Counted from the first letter of the stretch, positions 26,867 to 36,668 are shown. The stretch: 64,000 bases of DNA from Gammaproteobacteria bacterium (GCA_015709695.1 CP054183.1:372001-436000); one strand, 5' to 3'. Translations and numbers: made by a program. The notes: generated by a model from the sequence alone, not told the origin.

Positions 26867-27733
26867 ATGACCGAGACCTTCAAGCTCATCTACGGCGCGA
26901 CGAAAATGCGCCTCGGCTTCCTGATCGCCGCCTGCACCGTGGCCGGCGTGGTGATGAGCCCGGAAAACACCCTGAGTCCGCTGCAGCTCACCGTGCTCGG
27001 CCTGGCGGTGCTGGCCTCGTCCTCGGCAGCAGGCGCCTTCAACCAGTTCTACGAGCGTGACATCGACGGCATCATGACCCGCACCCAGTCGCGGGCCTTC
27101 GTCACCGGCCGCCTGCATGCCGACCGCGGCTGGCTGGCCGGCATCGTGCTGACGCTGCTGGTGGCGCTGGTCGCCGCGGCGCTCGCCACCAACTTCATGG
27201 CGATGTTCTACGTGTTCCTCGGCGCCTTCACCTACGGCGTCGTCTACACCATGTGGCTGAAGCGGCGCACCTGGCTCAACATCGTCATCGGCGGCCTGGC
27301 CGGCACCTTCGCCGTGATGGCCGGTTCCGCCGCGGTGGGCGCCACCTTCGAGCCGGCGCCGCTGATCCTGGCCGTGGTGCTGTTCCTGTGGACGCCGCCG
27401 CACTTCTGGGCGATGGCGCTGGCCTGCAAGCGCGACTACCAGCGGGCCGGCGTGCCGATGCTGCCCACGGTGGTGAGCGACACCGTCTCCACCCGCGTCA
27501 TCCTCGCCCATACCGTGGCGCTGGTGCTGCTGTCGCTGCTGCCGGTGGCCTACGGCATGGGCTGGATCTACCTGCTGTGCGCCGCTTCCGGCGGCGCCTA
27601 CTTCGTGCATTCATGCTGGATGCTGGTGCGCAAGCCCAGCGTCGCACAGGGCTGGCGCACGTTCGCCGCCTCCATCGTGCAGCTGGGATTGCTCCTGACC
27701 GGCGCGGTCGTCGACGCGCTGGTTCTGGGCTGA
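26867..27733 (+). CDS. cyoE: Heme O synthase (protoheme IX farnesyltransferase)
   Basis: 288 residues, an integral membrane UbiA-family prenyltransferase with about eight or nine hydrophobic segments. The first Asp-rich prenyl-diphosphate motif is NQFYERDIDGIMTRTQSRA and the conserved loop is LNIVIGGLAGTFAVMAG. It attaches farnesyl to heme b, making heme o for terminal oxidases. No oxidase genes are adjacent, and no clear Shine-Dalgarno precedes the ATG. It is a plausible consumer of tetrapyrrole made by the hem genes nearby, but it lies on the opposite strand and outside their operon. Confidence 0.94.
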   Translation: MTETFKLIYGATKMRLGFLIAACTVAGVVMSPENTLSPLQLTVLGLAVLASSSAAGAFNQFYERDIDGIMTRTQSRAFVTGRLHADRGWLAGIVLTLLVALVAAALATNFMAMFYVFLGAFTYGVVYTMWLKRRTWLNIVIGGLAGTFAVMAGSAAVGATFEPAPLILAVVLFLWTPPHFWAMALACKRDYQRAGVPMLPTVVSDTVSTRVILAHTVALVLLSLLPVAYGMGWIYLLCAASGGAYFVHSCWMLVRKPSVAQGWRTFAASIVQLGLLLTGAVVDALVLG

Positions 27734-27859
27734 TCCCGTACAACCCGCAACTTGACGCCATAACGGCGGACCGGGCACGATTTGCCGCAGCGTGCGCCTG
27801 CCGCGGCCAGCGGCATTCGCGGATTGCCCGGGCGCGCATCCAATACAGGGGGAATTTGC

Positions 27860-30604
27860 ATGACGCGTAGGACTTCGCTCATCAGCAGGTCGGTCGGACT
27901 GGCGCTCTCGGGCGTGGCGGTGTTCGCGCTGTCCACGGAAGCCTGGTCGCAGATCGACGAGATCGTCGTCACCACCCGCAAGCGCGAGGAGGACCTGCAG
28001 CAGGTCCCGGTCGCGGTGCAGGCGATCACCGCCCAGGACATCGAGCGCAAGGGCCTGAACACCCTGCAGGACGTGGTCAGGCAATCGCCCAGCGTCATCC
28101 TCGACCAGGGGTTCATCCCGCAGGACACGCGCATCGTGGTCCGCGGCCTGTCGCCGACCCGCGGCCGCCAGAACGTGGCGGTGCTGATCGACGACATCGA
28201 CATCTCCAGCGAGTCCATCGGCACCTCGGGCGGTTCGCTGCTCATCAACCCGGAGCTCTTCGACCTCGAGCGGGTCGAGATCATGAAGGGCCCGCAGAAC
28301 GCGCTGTACGGCCGGGCGGCATTCGCCGGCGCGATCAACTACATCACGAAGAAGCCCGGCGACGTCTTCGAGGCCAACGCCGGCACCGACATCGGTTCCG
28401 ACGGCCAGCTGATGCTCAAGGGCACCGTGAGCGGCCCGCTCTCGGATACCCTGGATGCCGGCGTCACCGCCATGCACTGGAACCACGACGGGTTCTACAC
28501 CAATTCCTATACCGGTGAGCGCACCGGTGGCAAGGACGGCACCGGTGTCGCCGGTACCCTGGTCTGGAAGGCCACCGATACCCTGAAGCTGACCGGCCGC
28601 CTGGAAAACCTCAACGACCACTTCGACGTCACGCCCTACGTCATGATCCGCTTCCCGACCGGCCAGGTGCCGAACCCGGCGAAGCCGCAGTTCAACTACA
28701 ACTTCCCGGTGCAGCGCACCGCAGCCGATGGCAGCGCGGTATGGTGCAATCCGGCCTGCCCGGGTGCACCGGGAACGCTGGCCCCGGTGATCACCACCGC
28801 CGGTTTCTCCGGCTTCGTGCCGGGCGCCAGGGGCAAGCTGCCGGACGCCGACTCGCAGATCCTCACCCTCAGCGAGGACGCGACCACCTGCCCGGACACC
28901 TATCCGTCCACGCTCGCGGGTTGCCGGAACTTCCCCGGGACCGATCGCGACGTCACCCGCTTCACCCTGACCCTGGACTGGGAAGCGGACGCGGTGGATT
29001 TCAAGTCCCTGACCCATTACGCGACGGCGGACTCGAAGCAGGTCGAGGGTTCCGAGGAGGTCAGCGCCGCCACGGCCAGCACCGTCGGCATCGCCCGCAT
29101 CAAGAACGACACGGACCTGCTGAGCCAGGAATTCCGCGTGCTCTCGAAGGATGACGGTCCGGTCAGCTGGGCCGCCGGCGCCCTGTACTGGCGCGAGAAG
29201 TCCCGGGTGGAGGACGGCAACGGCACCTGTTACGACTACCAGGGCTTCCCCGGACCACTGACCGGCATCTGCGGCCCCTTCCTGAAGAACATCGTCGACA
29301 CGGGCCTGCTGCCTCCGGGTTCGGTGACGCCGCTCGCCGATCCGAGCCGCGTACCGCTCAATCCGGTGCTGTGGGACCGCGACACCGACCACTTCTCGAT
29401 CTACGGCCTGGTGGAATGGCAGTTCCTCGAGCAGTGGAAGATCGCCTTCGAAGCGCGGCAGACCTGGGAACAGATGCAGATCCAGGGCCCGGACCGCGGC
29501 ATCTCCCTCTGGGATCCTTCAGGTGTGTATCCCTGCGGCCTGGCACCGCCCTTCACGGGCCGCTGCCCGTCCATCGGGCCTGGAACGACGGACGTGGATG
29601 GCCCCGGCCCGGGCGGCTTCTCCACCTATGCGGCGGGGCTGACGAGCCGGGAACTCGGAACGGTGGATGACCAGTTCTTCGCGCCGAAGGCGACGCTGAC
29701 CTGGACGCCCACCGACGACATGCTCTACTACTTCTCCTGGGCCGAGGCCTACAAGCCCGCCGGCATTTCGCCGTTCACCGGCGGCGCCGGCGCCTTCGAC
29801 CCGGTCGGCAACAGCTTCAAGCAGGAAAAGCTGCAGAACTGGGAACTCGGCGCCAAGACCAGCTGGTTCGATCGCCGCCTCATCGCCAACCTGACCGCCT
29901 TCTTCGAGGACTTCAAGAACAAGCAGGTCGGCACGCAGGTCGAGGTGGGGGGCGTGCTGGTACCGCGCACCGTCAATGCCGGCCAGGCCGAAGTCTGGGG
30001 CACGGAACTCGAGCTCACCTGGTTCGCCACGGACAACCTGCATTTCAACCTGGGCTACACCTGGCTGGATGCCGAGTACACCGAGTACCTGAACAAGGCG
30101 CAGACGCCGGCGACCCTCGGTTACGTCGGCAATTGCGTGACCACCGTGCAGAGAAGCAGCACACCGATTGCGGCGGGTCCCTACGCGGGGATGCTGCCGT
30201 CGGCCTGCGTGCTCGACTACTCGGGCAACAAGCTGGAAGGTGCGCCGGAGAATGCGCTGGTTGGCGGCGCCCACTACCAGCGTCCGCTGGCGGGTGGCAC
30301 GGACTGGTTCGTGGAGGGTGACTTCCAGTACCAGGATGACCGCTTCACGTCGGCCGACAACGCCATCATCCTGCCCTCCTACTGGTTGTTCAATTTCCGC
30401 GCGGGCATCAGCAACCAGCAGTGGGACGTGGTGGCCTACGTCGACAATGCCTTCGACGACGAAACCTTCCGCACCGGTTTCTCCGATGTCGATGCGCCGA
30501 CCTCGCAGACCTCCGGCGGCGTCTTCTACAACCACGCCACGGTGATCATGCCGGACCCGCGCACCTACGGCCTGCGGGTGAACTACCGCTTCGGCGCCGA
30601 ATAG
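27860..30604 (+). CDS. TonB-dependent outer-membrane receptor
   Basis: 914 residues. Signal peptide (MTRRTSLISRSVGLALSGVA, cleavage near AWS-Q) followed by a TonB-box-like DEIVVTTRKR. Plug domain at about 40-160: VPVAVQAITAQDIE, DVVRQSPSVIL, ERVEIMKGPQNALYGR, INYITKKPG. The rest is a large 22-stranded barrel with long loops (several Cys-containing, such as WCNPACPG). It would import a large or scarce substrate using TonB energy; the architecture is that of the many receptors found next to catabolic genes, and nothing identifies the ligand. ATG preceded by AGGGGG. Confidence 0.93.
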   Translation: MTRRTSLISRSVGLALSGVAVFALSTEAWSQIDEIVVTTRKREEDLQQVPVAVQAITAQDIERKGLNTLQDVVRQSPSVILDQGFIPQDTRIVVRGLSPTRGRQNVAVLIDDIDISSESIGTSGGSLLINPELFDLERVEIMKGPQNALYGRAAFAGAINYITKKPGDVFEANAGTDIGSDGQLMLKGTVSGPLSDTLDAGVTAMHWNHDGFYTNSYTGERTGGKDGTGVAGTLVWKATDTLKLTGRLENLNDHFDVTPYVMIRFPTGQVPNPAKPQFNYNFPVQRTAADGSAVWCNPACPGAPGTLAPVITTAGFSGFVPGARGKLPDADSQILTLSEDATTCPDTYPSTLAGCRNFPGTDRDVTRFTLTLDWEADAVDFKSLTHYATADSKQVEGSEEVSAATASTVGIARIKNDTDLLSQEFRVLSKDDGPVSWAAGALYWREKSRVEDGNGTCYDYQGFPGPLTGICGPFLKNIVDTGLLPPGSVTPLADPSRVPLNPVLWDRDTDHFSIYGLVEWQFLEQWKIAFEARQTWEQMQIQGPDRGISLWDPSGVYPCGLAPPFTGRCPSIGPGTTDVDGPGPGGFSTYAAGLTSRELGTVDDQFFAPKATLTWTPTDDMLYYFSWAEAYKPAGISPFTGGAGAFDPVGNSFKQEKLQNWELGAKTSWFDRRLIANLTAFFEDFKNKQVGTQVEVGGVLVPRTVNAGQAEVWGTELELTWFATDNLHFNLGYTWLDAEYTEYLNKAQTPATLGYVGNCVTTVQRSSTPIAAGPYAGMLPSACVLDYSGNKLEGAPENALVGGAHYQRPLAGGTDWFVEGDFQYQDDRFTSADNAIILPSYWLFNFRAGISNQQWDVVAYVDNAFDDETFRTGFSDVDAPTSQTSGGVFYNHATVIMPDPRTYGLRVNYRFGAE

Positions 30605-30625
30605 GCCGGGCCGGATCGTGACCGG

Positions 30626-30657
30626 AACGGGGCCGCTTGTCGGCCCCGTTTCTTTTT
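30626..30657 (+). terminator. Rho-independent terminator after the TonB receptor
   Basis: Perfect 10-base stem AACGGGGCCG / CGGCCCCGTT with a 5-base loop (CTTGT), followed by TCTTTTTC. It begins 22 bases after the receptor stop codon. Confidence 0.9.
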
Positions 30658-30675
30658 CGGGCCGGGGTGCCGGCT

Positions 30676-31629
30676 TCAGGCCGGGCCGGGAGGCGACGGC
30701 CGCTCCGCGATGATGCGTTGTACCGTCGCCAGCAGGAGGGGATTGAAGGTGGCCGGGTCGTCGAGGTTGGGGAAGTGCCCGCGGCCGGCGAGCAGCAGCA
30801 GGTCGAATCCCGGCAACACCTCGCGGATGCGCCGGTAGTCGGTCGGGAACAGGTCCGAGTTCAGCGCCACCACGCGCCGTGGCCAGCCGGCAATGGCAGC
30901 GCGGGCATCGAAACGCGCGAAGGCCTCGCTGGCGGCTATCGCCGTCGCCGCATCCGTGGAGATCATCTGCCGGCTGACCCACTCGACCAGCGTCGGATCG
31001 GCCCCGGGCGGAAAGAAGCCCTGCACGTGGCGTCGCGTGTCGCCGGTGAAGTCGGCCCGCTGGCTTGCCAGGCGCGCGGCGATCACGGCATCGGTGGGCA
31101 GCGGCAGGCCGAGGTTCTGGAAGGTGTCGATGCCGATGATGCCGATCAGCCGGCTGCCGAGGCGCCCGGCCAGTGCGCAGGCCACGCGCCCGCCGGTGGA
31201 GTGGACCACCAGGACCAGCGGGCCTGCGGGGAACTCCGCGCGGATCACCGCCTCCGCGTCATCGGCGAAGGCGGCGACGCTGATCGCCGACCGGCGCCGT
31301 TCCGAGTCGCCATGGCCGGCGAGATCCAGCGCCGCGAACCGGTGCGTGGTCGCTGCCGCTGCCAGCTGCGGCCAGAAGAACCGGTGGTTGCAGCTCCATC
31401 CATGCACGAACACCAGCGCCACCGGGCCACTGCCGCCCGTGACATAGTGCAGGTGCGTGCCGTCGCCGGAGCGGGTGCTGCGCACCGCGGCGTGCAGTGG
31501 TGCCGAAGGTACCGGCGGCAGGCGGGGATCGGTGCTGGTGTCGTCGCCCATCGCCAGCCCAGGGCTCGCTGCGGCCGCGAGCAGGCCGCCGAGCAGCAGG
31601 CGGCGCTTCGGGTCCACGGCCCCGCTCAT
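30676..31629 (-). CDS. Alpha/beta hydrolase with Tat-type signal
   Basis: 317 residues. The N-terminus (PKRRLLLGGLLAAAASPGLAMG) is a twin-arginine-like export signal. Alpha/beta-hydrolase landmarks: oxyanion HGWSCNH, LDLAGHGDS, nucleophile Ser in VVHSTGGRV and catalytic His in AGRGHFPNLDDP. It acts on an unknown ester, lactone or epoxide in the periplasm. The ATG overlaps the stop of the upstream FAD oxidase by 4 bases, so the two form an operon and may process the same substrate. Confidence 0.85.
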   Translation of the reverse strand: MSGAVDPKRRLLLGGLLAAAASPGLAMGDDTSTDPRLPPVPSAPLHAAVRSTRSGDGTHLHYVTGGSGPVALVFVHGWSCNHRFFWPQLAAAATTHRFAALDLAGHGDSERRRSAISVAAFADDAEAVIRAEFPAGPLVLVVHSTGGRVACALAGRLGSRLIGIIGIDTFQNLGLPLPTDAVIAARLASQRADFTGDTRRHVQGFFPPGADPTLVEWVSRQMISTDAATAIAASEAFARFDARAAIAGWPRRVVALNSDLFPTDYRRIREVLPGFDLLLLAGRGHFPNLDDPATFNPLLLATVQRIIAERPSPPGPA

Positions 31630-33104
31630 CCGAGCATTCTCTGTGCCACCTCGCCGGCGGCGTGTTCGCCGGATTCCATCGCCGCCTCCATGCCGATCTC
31701 GAGCCGGCGCAGATGCTCGCCCGCGAAGTGCAGCCGGTCATGGGGCCTGGCCATGGCCTGCTGCCAGGCCCGTACCCGGCCGGGCACGAGCTGGAAGCTG
31801 CAGCCGCGCGAGAAGGGCGCCCGCTCCCAGGAATGGGCGCCGACGAACTCCAGCGTGCCGCGGGCCGCCGGGCGGATGCGCTCGATCTCGGCGATGGCCC
31901 GGCGACCGCGCCCGGCCTCGGGCAGGGCATCGAACTGCCGTGCCTTGTCGCTGAAGGCGAGCGCGCTCACCAGTTCGCGCGCGCCATCCGCCTCGATCTG
32001 CTGGCGGATCAGGGTGAAGGGCCCGTCCGTCCACATCGAGGCCTCGATGCCGTCCTTCTCCCAGTAGGGAGACCTGGCCCGCAGCCACACCTGGCTCTGG
32101 TTGCCGTAGGGCATGTGCTCGACGGCCTCGGCCTGGACGCCCTGCAGGGCCGGGGAGATGCGCATGCGGCGCAGGACGCTGAAGGGTACCGCGGCAATGG
32201 CGTAGCGCGCACGCAGCCGGGTGCCGTCGGCGCAGCGCAGCTCGCAGCCGCTGGCGTCCATGTCGATGGCATCGACCCGCATGCCGGGATGGACACGGTC
32301 GCCGAGTGCATGCGCCATGGCCTCGGTGAGGCGCGAGGTGCCGCCGACGACGTGCAGGGACTGCGGGCCGATGCGCTCGTAGGCATCCTTGCCGCCCGGC
32401 GTCGCCTTCGTCGCCGTGGCTGCCGCCATCGCCACCCGGGCGCGTGCCGCCTCCTGCATCATGCGCAGCACCGAGAGCTTCTCCAGCGCCACGCCCTGGG
32501 ATTCCCGGATCAACCGGCGCGCCTCGGGGGAGGCGCCCTGCCGGGTGAGCCACTCGGCCAATGACAGGTCGTAGGCGGCCGCCGCCGGTTGCAGCCAGGC
32601 ATCGGCACCCACGAGCGGATTGCGTTCCTCGACGTAATGACCCAGCAGGGCATGCGGCGCCACGCTTCGCTCGGCGCCGAGCAGGCGGTTCAGCGGCGAG
32701 TCCGGCCACTCCTTCGCCGGCACCAGGCGGCCGCCGATGGCGAAGGAGTAGGGCGCATTGACGTGGGCCCCGGGACCGAGGCGCACGTCCAGGCGTGCGG
32801 CCATGTCGAGCACGCGCGCGTAATCGCGCCCGATCTGGGCGCCGCCCAGGTCCGGGTGCCGGTACCAGTCATCCCGCGTCAGGCAGCGGCCGCCCGGGCG
32901 GCTGCCGGCTTCGAGCACGAGGACGCTGGCGCCGAGTTCGTCGAGCAGCAGTGCTGCATTCAGCCCGGCGAGGCCCGCGCCGATGATGGCGACATCGATC
33001 ACGCCGCCAGCCTCGGCGCTGGCGGCGCGGCGGCCGAGTCCTAGGGCAGCTGCCGCACCGGTGGAAGCGATGACGAAGCGGCGACGGGAAAGGCGTCTGT
33101 GCAT
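31626..33104 (-). CDS. Tat-exported flavin-containing amine oxidase family protein
   Basis: 492 residues from the ATG at 33104 (AGGAG ribosome site). The Tat signal is SRRRFVIASTGAAAALGLG. The FAD-binding Rossmann motif is VAIIGAGLAGLNAALLL, with the second conserved motif GSRPGGRC. The C-terminal flavin segment is LHFAGEHLRRLEIGMEAAMESG. It belongs to the flavin monoamine oxidase/protoporphyrinogen oxidase superfamily and would oxidise an amine or other electron-rich substrate outside the cytoplasm. Paired with the alpha/beta hydrolase and divergent from the DUF1838 genes. Confidence 0.87.
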   Translation of the reverse strand: MHRRLSRRRFVIASTGAAAALGLGRRAASAEAGGVIDVAIIGAGLAGLNAALLLDELGASVLVLEAGSRPGGRCLTRDDWYRHPDLGGAQIGRDYARVLDMAARLDVRLGPGAHVNAPYSFAIGGRLVPAKEWPDSPLNRLLGAERSVAPHALLGHYVEERNPLVGADAWLQPAAAAYDLSLAEWLTRQGASPEARRLIRESQGVALEKLSVLRMMQEAARARVAMAAATATKATPGGKDAYERIGPQSLHVVGGTSRLTEAMAHALGDRVHPGMRVDAIDMDASGCELRCADGTRLRARYAIAAVPFSVLRRMRISPALQGVQAEAVEHMPYGNQSQVWLRARSPYWEKDGIEASMWTDGPFTLIRQQIEADGARELVSALAFSDKARQFDALPEAGRGRRAIAEIERIRPAARGTLEFVGAHSWERAPFSRGCSFQLVPGRVRAWQQAMARPHDRLHFAGEHLRRLEIGMEAAMESGEHAAGEVAQRMLG

Positions 33105-33241
33105 GTGGACTCCTGCTGAGTCGTCGTGGCCGTACCCGCTATCGCATGCCACGGCCGCAGGTGGGTCATGGCATGGCCGGAATCTTTAGTATGATCGATC
33201 CGCTCCGTCCGACCATCATCCTGTTCCGGGAGGGAAATCCG

Positions 33242-34255
33242 ATGCCGACGACCCGCAGAGAACTGCTGTCCTTCGCTTCCGTCGGTGCCGCTGGCGCCGC
33301 AACCCTGGCCCTCGGCGCCTGTGCCACGACATCGGGCAGTGCGGCACCGGCCCTGGGCAGCAGCAAGGGCGGCAAGGGTCCGGCCATCGAAGGCCCCTAC
33401 CTCGACCTGCGCACCGGCAAGGGCAACCAGATGGCCTATGCCCGCATCCAGGGCGACACCGACTGGGGCAAGCAGAAGTATTTCTGGTTCAAGGGCTACG
33501 TGAACGCCGTGCAGCCGGACAAGCGGGTCGTGGACCTGGTCGGCGCCCAGGGCTTCGGCGCCATCCGCCTGCTGCAGCGTCCCGATGGCGCCATCGAGCG
33601 GCTGTGCCGCGAGATCATCCTGTACACCAACATCCGCAGCGGCGAGGTGCTGGAGGAGTGGCGCAACTCCATCACCGGCGAGACCGTGAAGCCGGTGCAT
33701 GTCGACAATGATCCGTTCAATTACCTCATCGAGGACGCCTTCCCGCTGCCACCGTCCTTCGGTGGCCTGAACAAGGAAGGGCCGCCACCGAAGCGGCCGC
33801 CCTTCATCCTGCCCTGGTACCAGCACGGTGACTGGCTGGAGATGGAGATCCACATCCACCTCAGCTACCCGAACGCGCTGCAGCCGGACAAGTGGCCGCG
33901 CGAGTCCTCGGGGCCCACGGCGCAGGTGTCGGAATACTTCGCCCATCATGTCCGCGCCGAGGACATGCAGAACCCGAAGCTGACCACGGTGGACTACCGT
34001 GGAACCTGGAACCGTGTCACGCCCTGGCTGCCATGGATGCTGATGGGCCAGGCCCCGGGCTTCTGCCTCTACAACTGCTTCATGGGCACGACGCGCAATC
34101 TCGACGAGATATTCGGCCGGCCGGTTCTGGACTACGCCGAGAAGCACTATGCGAAGTACTTCAACGCCCCGGATGCCTGGAGCGGTGAGCCGAGCCTGTC
34201 GAGCCTGGAGCACTACGCCCGCACCCAGAAGCCCGCGCCGCCGAAGGCGCAGTGA
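33242..34255 (+). CDS. DUF1838 family protein, Tat-type lipoprotein signal
   Basis: 337 residues. Signal: TTRRELLSFASVGAAGAATL then a lipobox LGAC, so it is probably exported by Tat and possibly lipid-anchored. The mature part has the DUF1838 pattern: GPYLDLRTGKGNQ, GEVLEEWRN, NDPFNY, PNALQPDKWPRESSG, WNRVTPWLPWMLMGQAPG. Function of the family is not established. GGGAGG ribosome site; a TATGAT at 33190 is a possible -10. It is the first of two tandem paralogues and is preceded divergently by the FAD oxidase. Confidence 0.85.
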   Translation: MPTTRRELLSFASVGAAGAATLALGACATTSGSAAPALGSSKGGKGPAIEGPYLDLRTGKGNQMAYARIQGDTDWGKQKYFWFKGYVNAVQPDKRVVDLVGAQGFGAIRLLQRPDGAIERLCREIILYTNIRSGEVLEEWRNSITGETVKPVHVDNDPFNYLIEDAFPLPPSFGGLNKEGPPPKRPPFILPWYQHGDWLEMEIHIHLSYPNALQPDKWPRESSGPTAQVSEYFAHHVRAEDMQNPKLTTVDYRGTWNRVTPWLPWMLMGQAPGFCLYNCFMGTTRNLDEIFGRPVLDYAEKHYAKYFNAPDAWSGEPSLSSLEHYARTQKPAPPKAQ

Positions 34256-35262
34256 GCAGGCGGGCGACGGGCATGCAACGGCGCGAGTTCCTCGGTTCCT
34301 GCGCCGGCGTCGGCGCCTTCGGTGCGGCGGCACTGGCCACCGCCACCGTGGCAACACGGGCCCGCGCGGACACCGCGGCAGTGGCGGGTACCGGCCGTGG
34401 CGCCGCGCTCGCCGGCCCCTACCTGGACCTGCGCACCGGCAAGGGCAACCAGCTGGCCTTCGCCCGCATCCAGGGCGACCTCGACTGGGGCAGGCAGAAG
34501 TACGGCTGGTACAAGGGCTACGTGACCGCCGTCAGGCCGGGCCGCAAGATCGACGACCTGTTCGGCTTCGAGGGATTCGGCGCCGTCAGGCTCGAACTGC
34601 TGCCCGACGGGCGCATCCGCCGCATCCTGCGCGAGGTGGGCCTGTACACCGACCTGAAGAGCGGTGAAGTGCTGGAGGAATGGCGCAACCCCTACCTCGA
34701 CGAAACGGTGCGGGTGGTGCCGGTGGCGAACGATCCGTTCAACTTCGTCATCGAGGAGTACTTCCCTGAGCCGCCGCGCTTCGGTGGCCAGAACCAGGAG
34801 CAGCCGCCCCGCGTGCCATTCATCCTGCCCTGGCAGCAGCGTGGCGACCGCCTCGACATGGAGGTGCACATCCACCTGCTGTATCCGAATGCGCTGCAGC
34901 CGGATCGATGGCCACGCGAATCATCGGGCGCCATGGTCCAGGCCTCGGAGTTCTTCGCCCACCATGTGCGTGTCGCCGACATGCAGGACCCGAAGCTGAC
35001 GCAGCTGCCGTTCCACGGCACCTGGAACCGCGTGACGCCGTGGTTGCCCTGGATGCTGATGGGCCAGGCCCCGGGGCACTGCCAGTACGCCTGCTTCATG
35101 GGTTCCGGCGAGGCGCTCGACGAGGTGTTCTCGCGCCCGTTGCTGGACTACATCGAGAAGCACTACCCGAAGTACCTGCGGGCCCCGGACAAGTGGACCG
35201 AGCCCAGCCTCTCCAGCCTCGAAAACTACGCGCGCGAGCAGAAGCCGGCACCGGCACGGTGA
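34252..35262 (+). CDS. Second DUF1838 family protein, Tat signal
   Basis: 336 residues from a GTG that overlaps the previous stop (GTGA); an ATG at 34273 giving MQRREFLGSCAG is an equally good start. The Tat motif is QRREFLGS, with cleavage near ARA-DT and no lipobox. Clearly paralogous to the upstream gene across its length (GPYLDLRTGKGNQ, GEVLEEWRNP, PNALQPDRWPRESSG, WNRVTPWLPWMLMGQAPG). The strictly shared Trp-rich and Arg/Glu-rich blocks suggest a common active site or ligand pocket. Probably acts with the first copy. Confidence 0.85.
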   Translation: MSRRATGMQRREFLGSCAGVGAFGAAALATATVATRARADTAAVAGTGRGAALAGPYLDLRTGKGNQLAFARIQGDLDWGRQKYGWYKGYVTAVRPGRKIDDLFGFEGFGAVRLELLPDGRIRRILREVGLYTDLKSGEVLEEWRNPYLDETVRVVPVANDPFNFVIEEYFPEPPRFGGQNQEQPPRVPFILPWQQRGDRLDMEVHIHLLYPNALQPDRWPRESSGAMVQASEFFAHHVRVADMQDPKLTQLPFHGTWNRVTPWLPWMLMGQAPGHCQYACFMGSGEALDEVFSRPLLDYIEKHYPKYLRAPDKWTEPSLSSLENYAREQKPAPAR

Positions 35263-35335
35263 GGCATTTCGCCACGGCCACCGCCGCGACGACTGCGTGT
35301 ATCCTGCGCCGACCCCAGGCAGGCACGACCCGAGC

Positions 35336-36661
35336 ATGAATCAACCCGCAAACCGATTCGGCCCATTCTGGCTGCAGCCGGAGGTGCGCACGGGCCACAT
35401 GCTGACGCTGTTCGCCGGTGCCTATTCGACCATCGGCCTGCTGACCTTCGTCGCCCTCGGCACGCCCTATGTGCTGACGGTCTATCTCGGTGTGCCGCAG
35501 GGCGAGCAGGGCGCGGTCAGCGGCTACCTGCACACCTTCCAGGAGGCGGTGTCGCTGCTGGTCTTCGCGCCCCTCGGCGTCATGGCCGATCGCATCGGCC
35601 GCCGTCAGGTGTACGCCGGCGGCCTGCTGCTGATGGGCATCGCCTACGCCCTCTACAGCTTCGCCAGTTCCATCCCCGAGCTGTATGCCTACCGGCTGAT
35701 CTATGCGGTCGGCATCGCCGCCGCCACCGGCATGCTCGGCACCATCGGTGCCGACTACACCGAGGAGCGCTCCCGCGGCCTGGCGGTGGCCGGCATCGGC
35801 GTGCTCAACGCCCTCGGTGTCATCAGCGTCACCATCGGCCTCGGCCGCCTGCCCCAGTTCTTCGTCGAGCGCGGCGCGAGCGAGGCGGCGGCGGGGCACG
35901 ATGCCCATTTCGTGGTGGCCGGCCTGTGCTTCCTGGTGGCGATGCTGCTCGCCTTCGGGCTGAAGGGCGGCACGCCGGTGGCGCGGGGCCGGCGCCTGCC
36001 GGTGCGCGAACTGTTCCGCAGCGGCCTCGCCGAGGCACGCAACCCGCGCATCGCCCTGTCCTATGCCTGCGGCTTCATCGCCCGCAGCGACCTGGTCCTG
36101 CTCGGCACCTACAGCGTGCTCTGGGGCACCACCGTGGCCACCTCCAGGGGCATGGACGCGGCGCAGGCCATGGCGGAGGGTCGCAAGGTGTTCGCCATTG
36201 CCAGCGCCGCCGCACTGGCCTGGCTGTTCGTCATCGGCGTGGTCATCGACCGCGTCAACCGCGTCACCGGCATCATCATCTGCATGACCATCGCCTCCAT
36301 GGGCTACCTGGGCACCATGTTCATCGACGATCCGCTGGTGAAATCGGCCATCCCGCTGCTGGTGCTGCTCGGCATGGGGCAGATCAGCGCCTTCGCCGGC
36401 GCGCAGACGCTGATCACCAAGGAAGCGCCGCCGGAGTCGCGGGCCTCGGTCATCGGCATGTTCAACATCTGCGGGGCGGCGGGCATCCTCACCACCACCG
36501 CCATCGGCGGCGTGCTGTTCGACCGCATCGGCCCGCACGCGCCGTTCGTGCTGGTGGGCTGCCTGACGGTGTTGCTGATCGTCGCCGCCGTGGTCTGCCG
36601 CATCAGGGCGCCTGGCCCGCTCTCCGACCGGGCGGCGCGCTCGGCGGCTCTGGTGTCCTGA
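35336..36661 (+). CDS. MFS transporter
   Basis: 441 residues with about twelve predicted membrane segments. The MFS signature between helices 2 and 3 reads GVMADRIGRRQVYAGG. It follows the DUF1838 pair by 73 bases on the same strand and is probably in the same transcript. It could be an uptake permease for the product released by the exported enzymes next to it, or an exporter; the sequence does not decide. Confidence 0.88.
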   Translation: MNQPANRFGPFWLQPEVRTGHMLTLFAGAYSTIGLLTFVALGTPYVLTVYLGVPQGEQGAVSGYLHTFQEAVSLLVFAPLGVMADRIGRRQVYAGGLLLMGIAYALYSFASSIPELYAYRLIYAVGIAAATGMLGTIGADYTEERSRGLAVAGIGVLNALGVISVTIGLGRLPQFFVERGASEAAAGHDAHFVVAGLCFLVAMLLAFGLKGGTPVARGRRLPVRELFRSGLAEARNPRIALSYACGFIARSDLVLLGTYSVLWGTTVATSRGMDAAQAMAEGRKVFAIASAAALAWLFVIGVVIDRVNRVTGIIICMTIASMGYLGTMFIDDPLVKSAIPLLVLLGMGQISAFAGAQTLITKEAPPESRASVIGMFNICGAAGILTTTAIGGVLFDRIGPHAPFVLVGCLTVLLIVAAVVCRIRAPGPLSDRAARSAALVS

Positions 36662-36668
36662 AGGGCAG

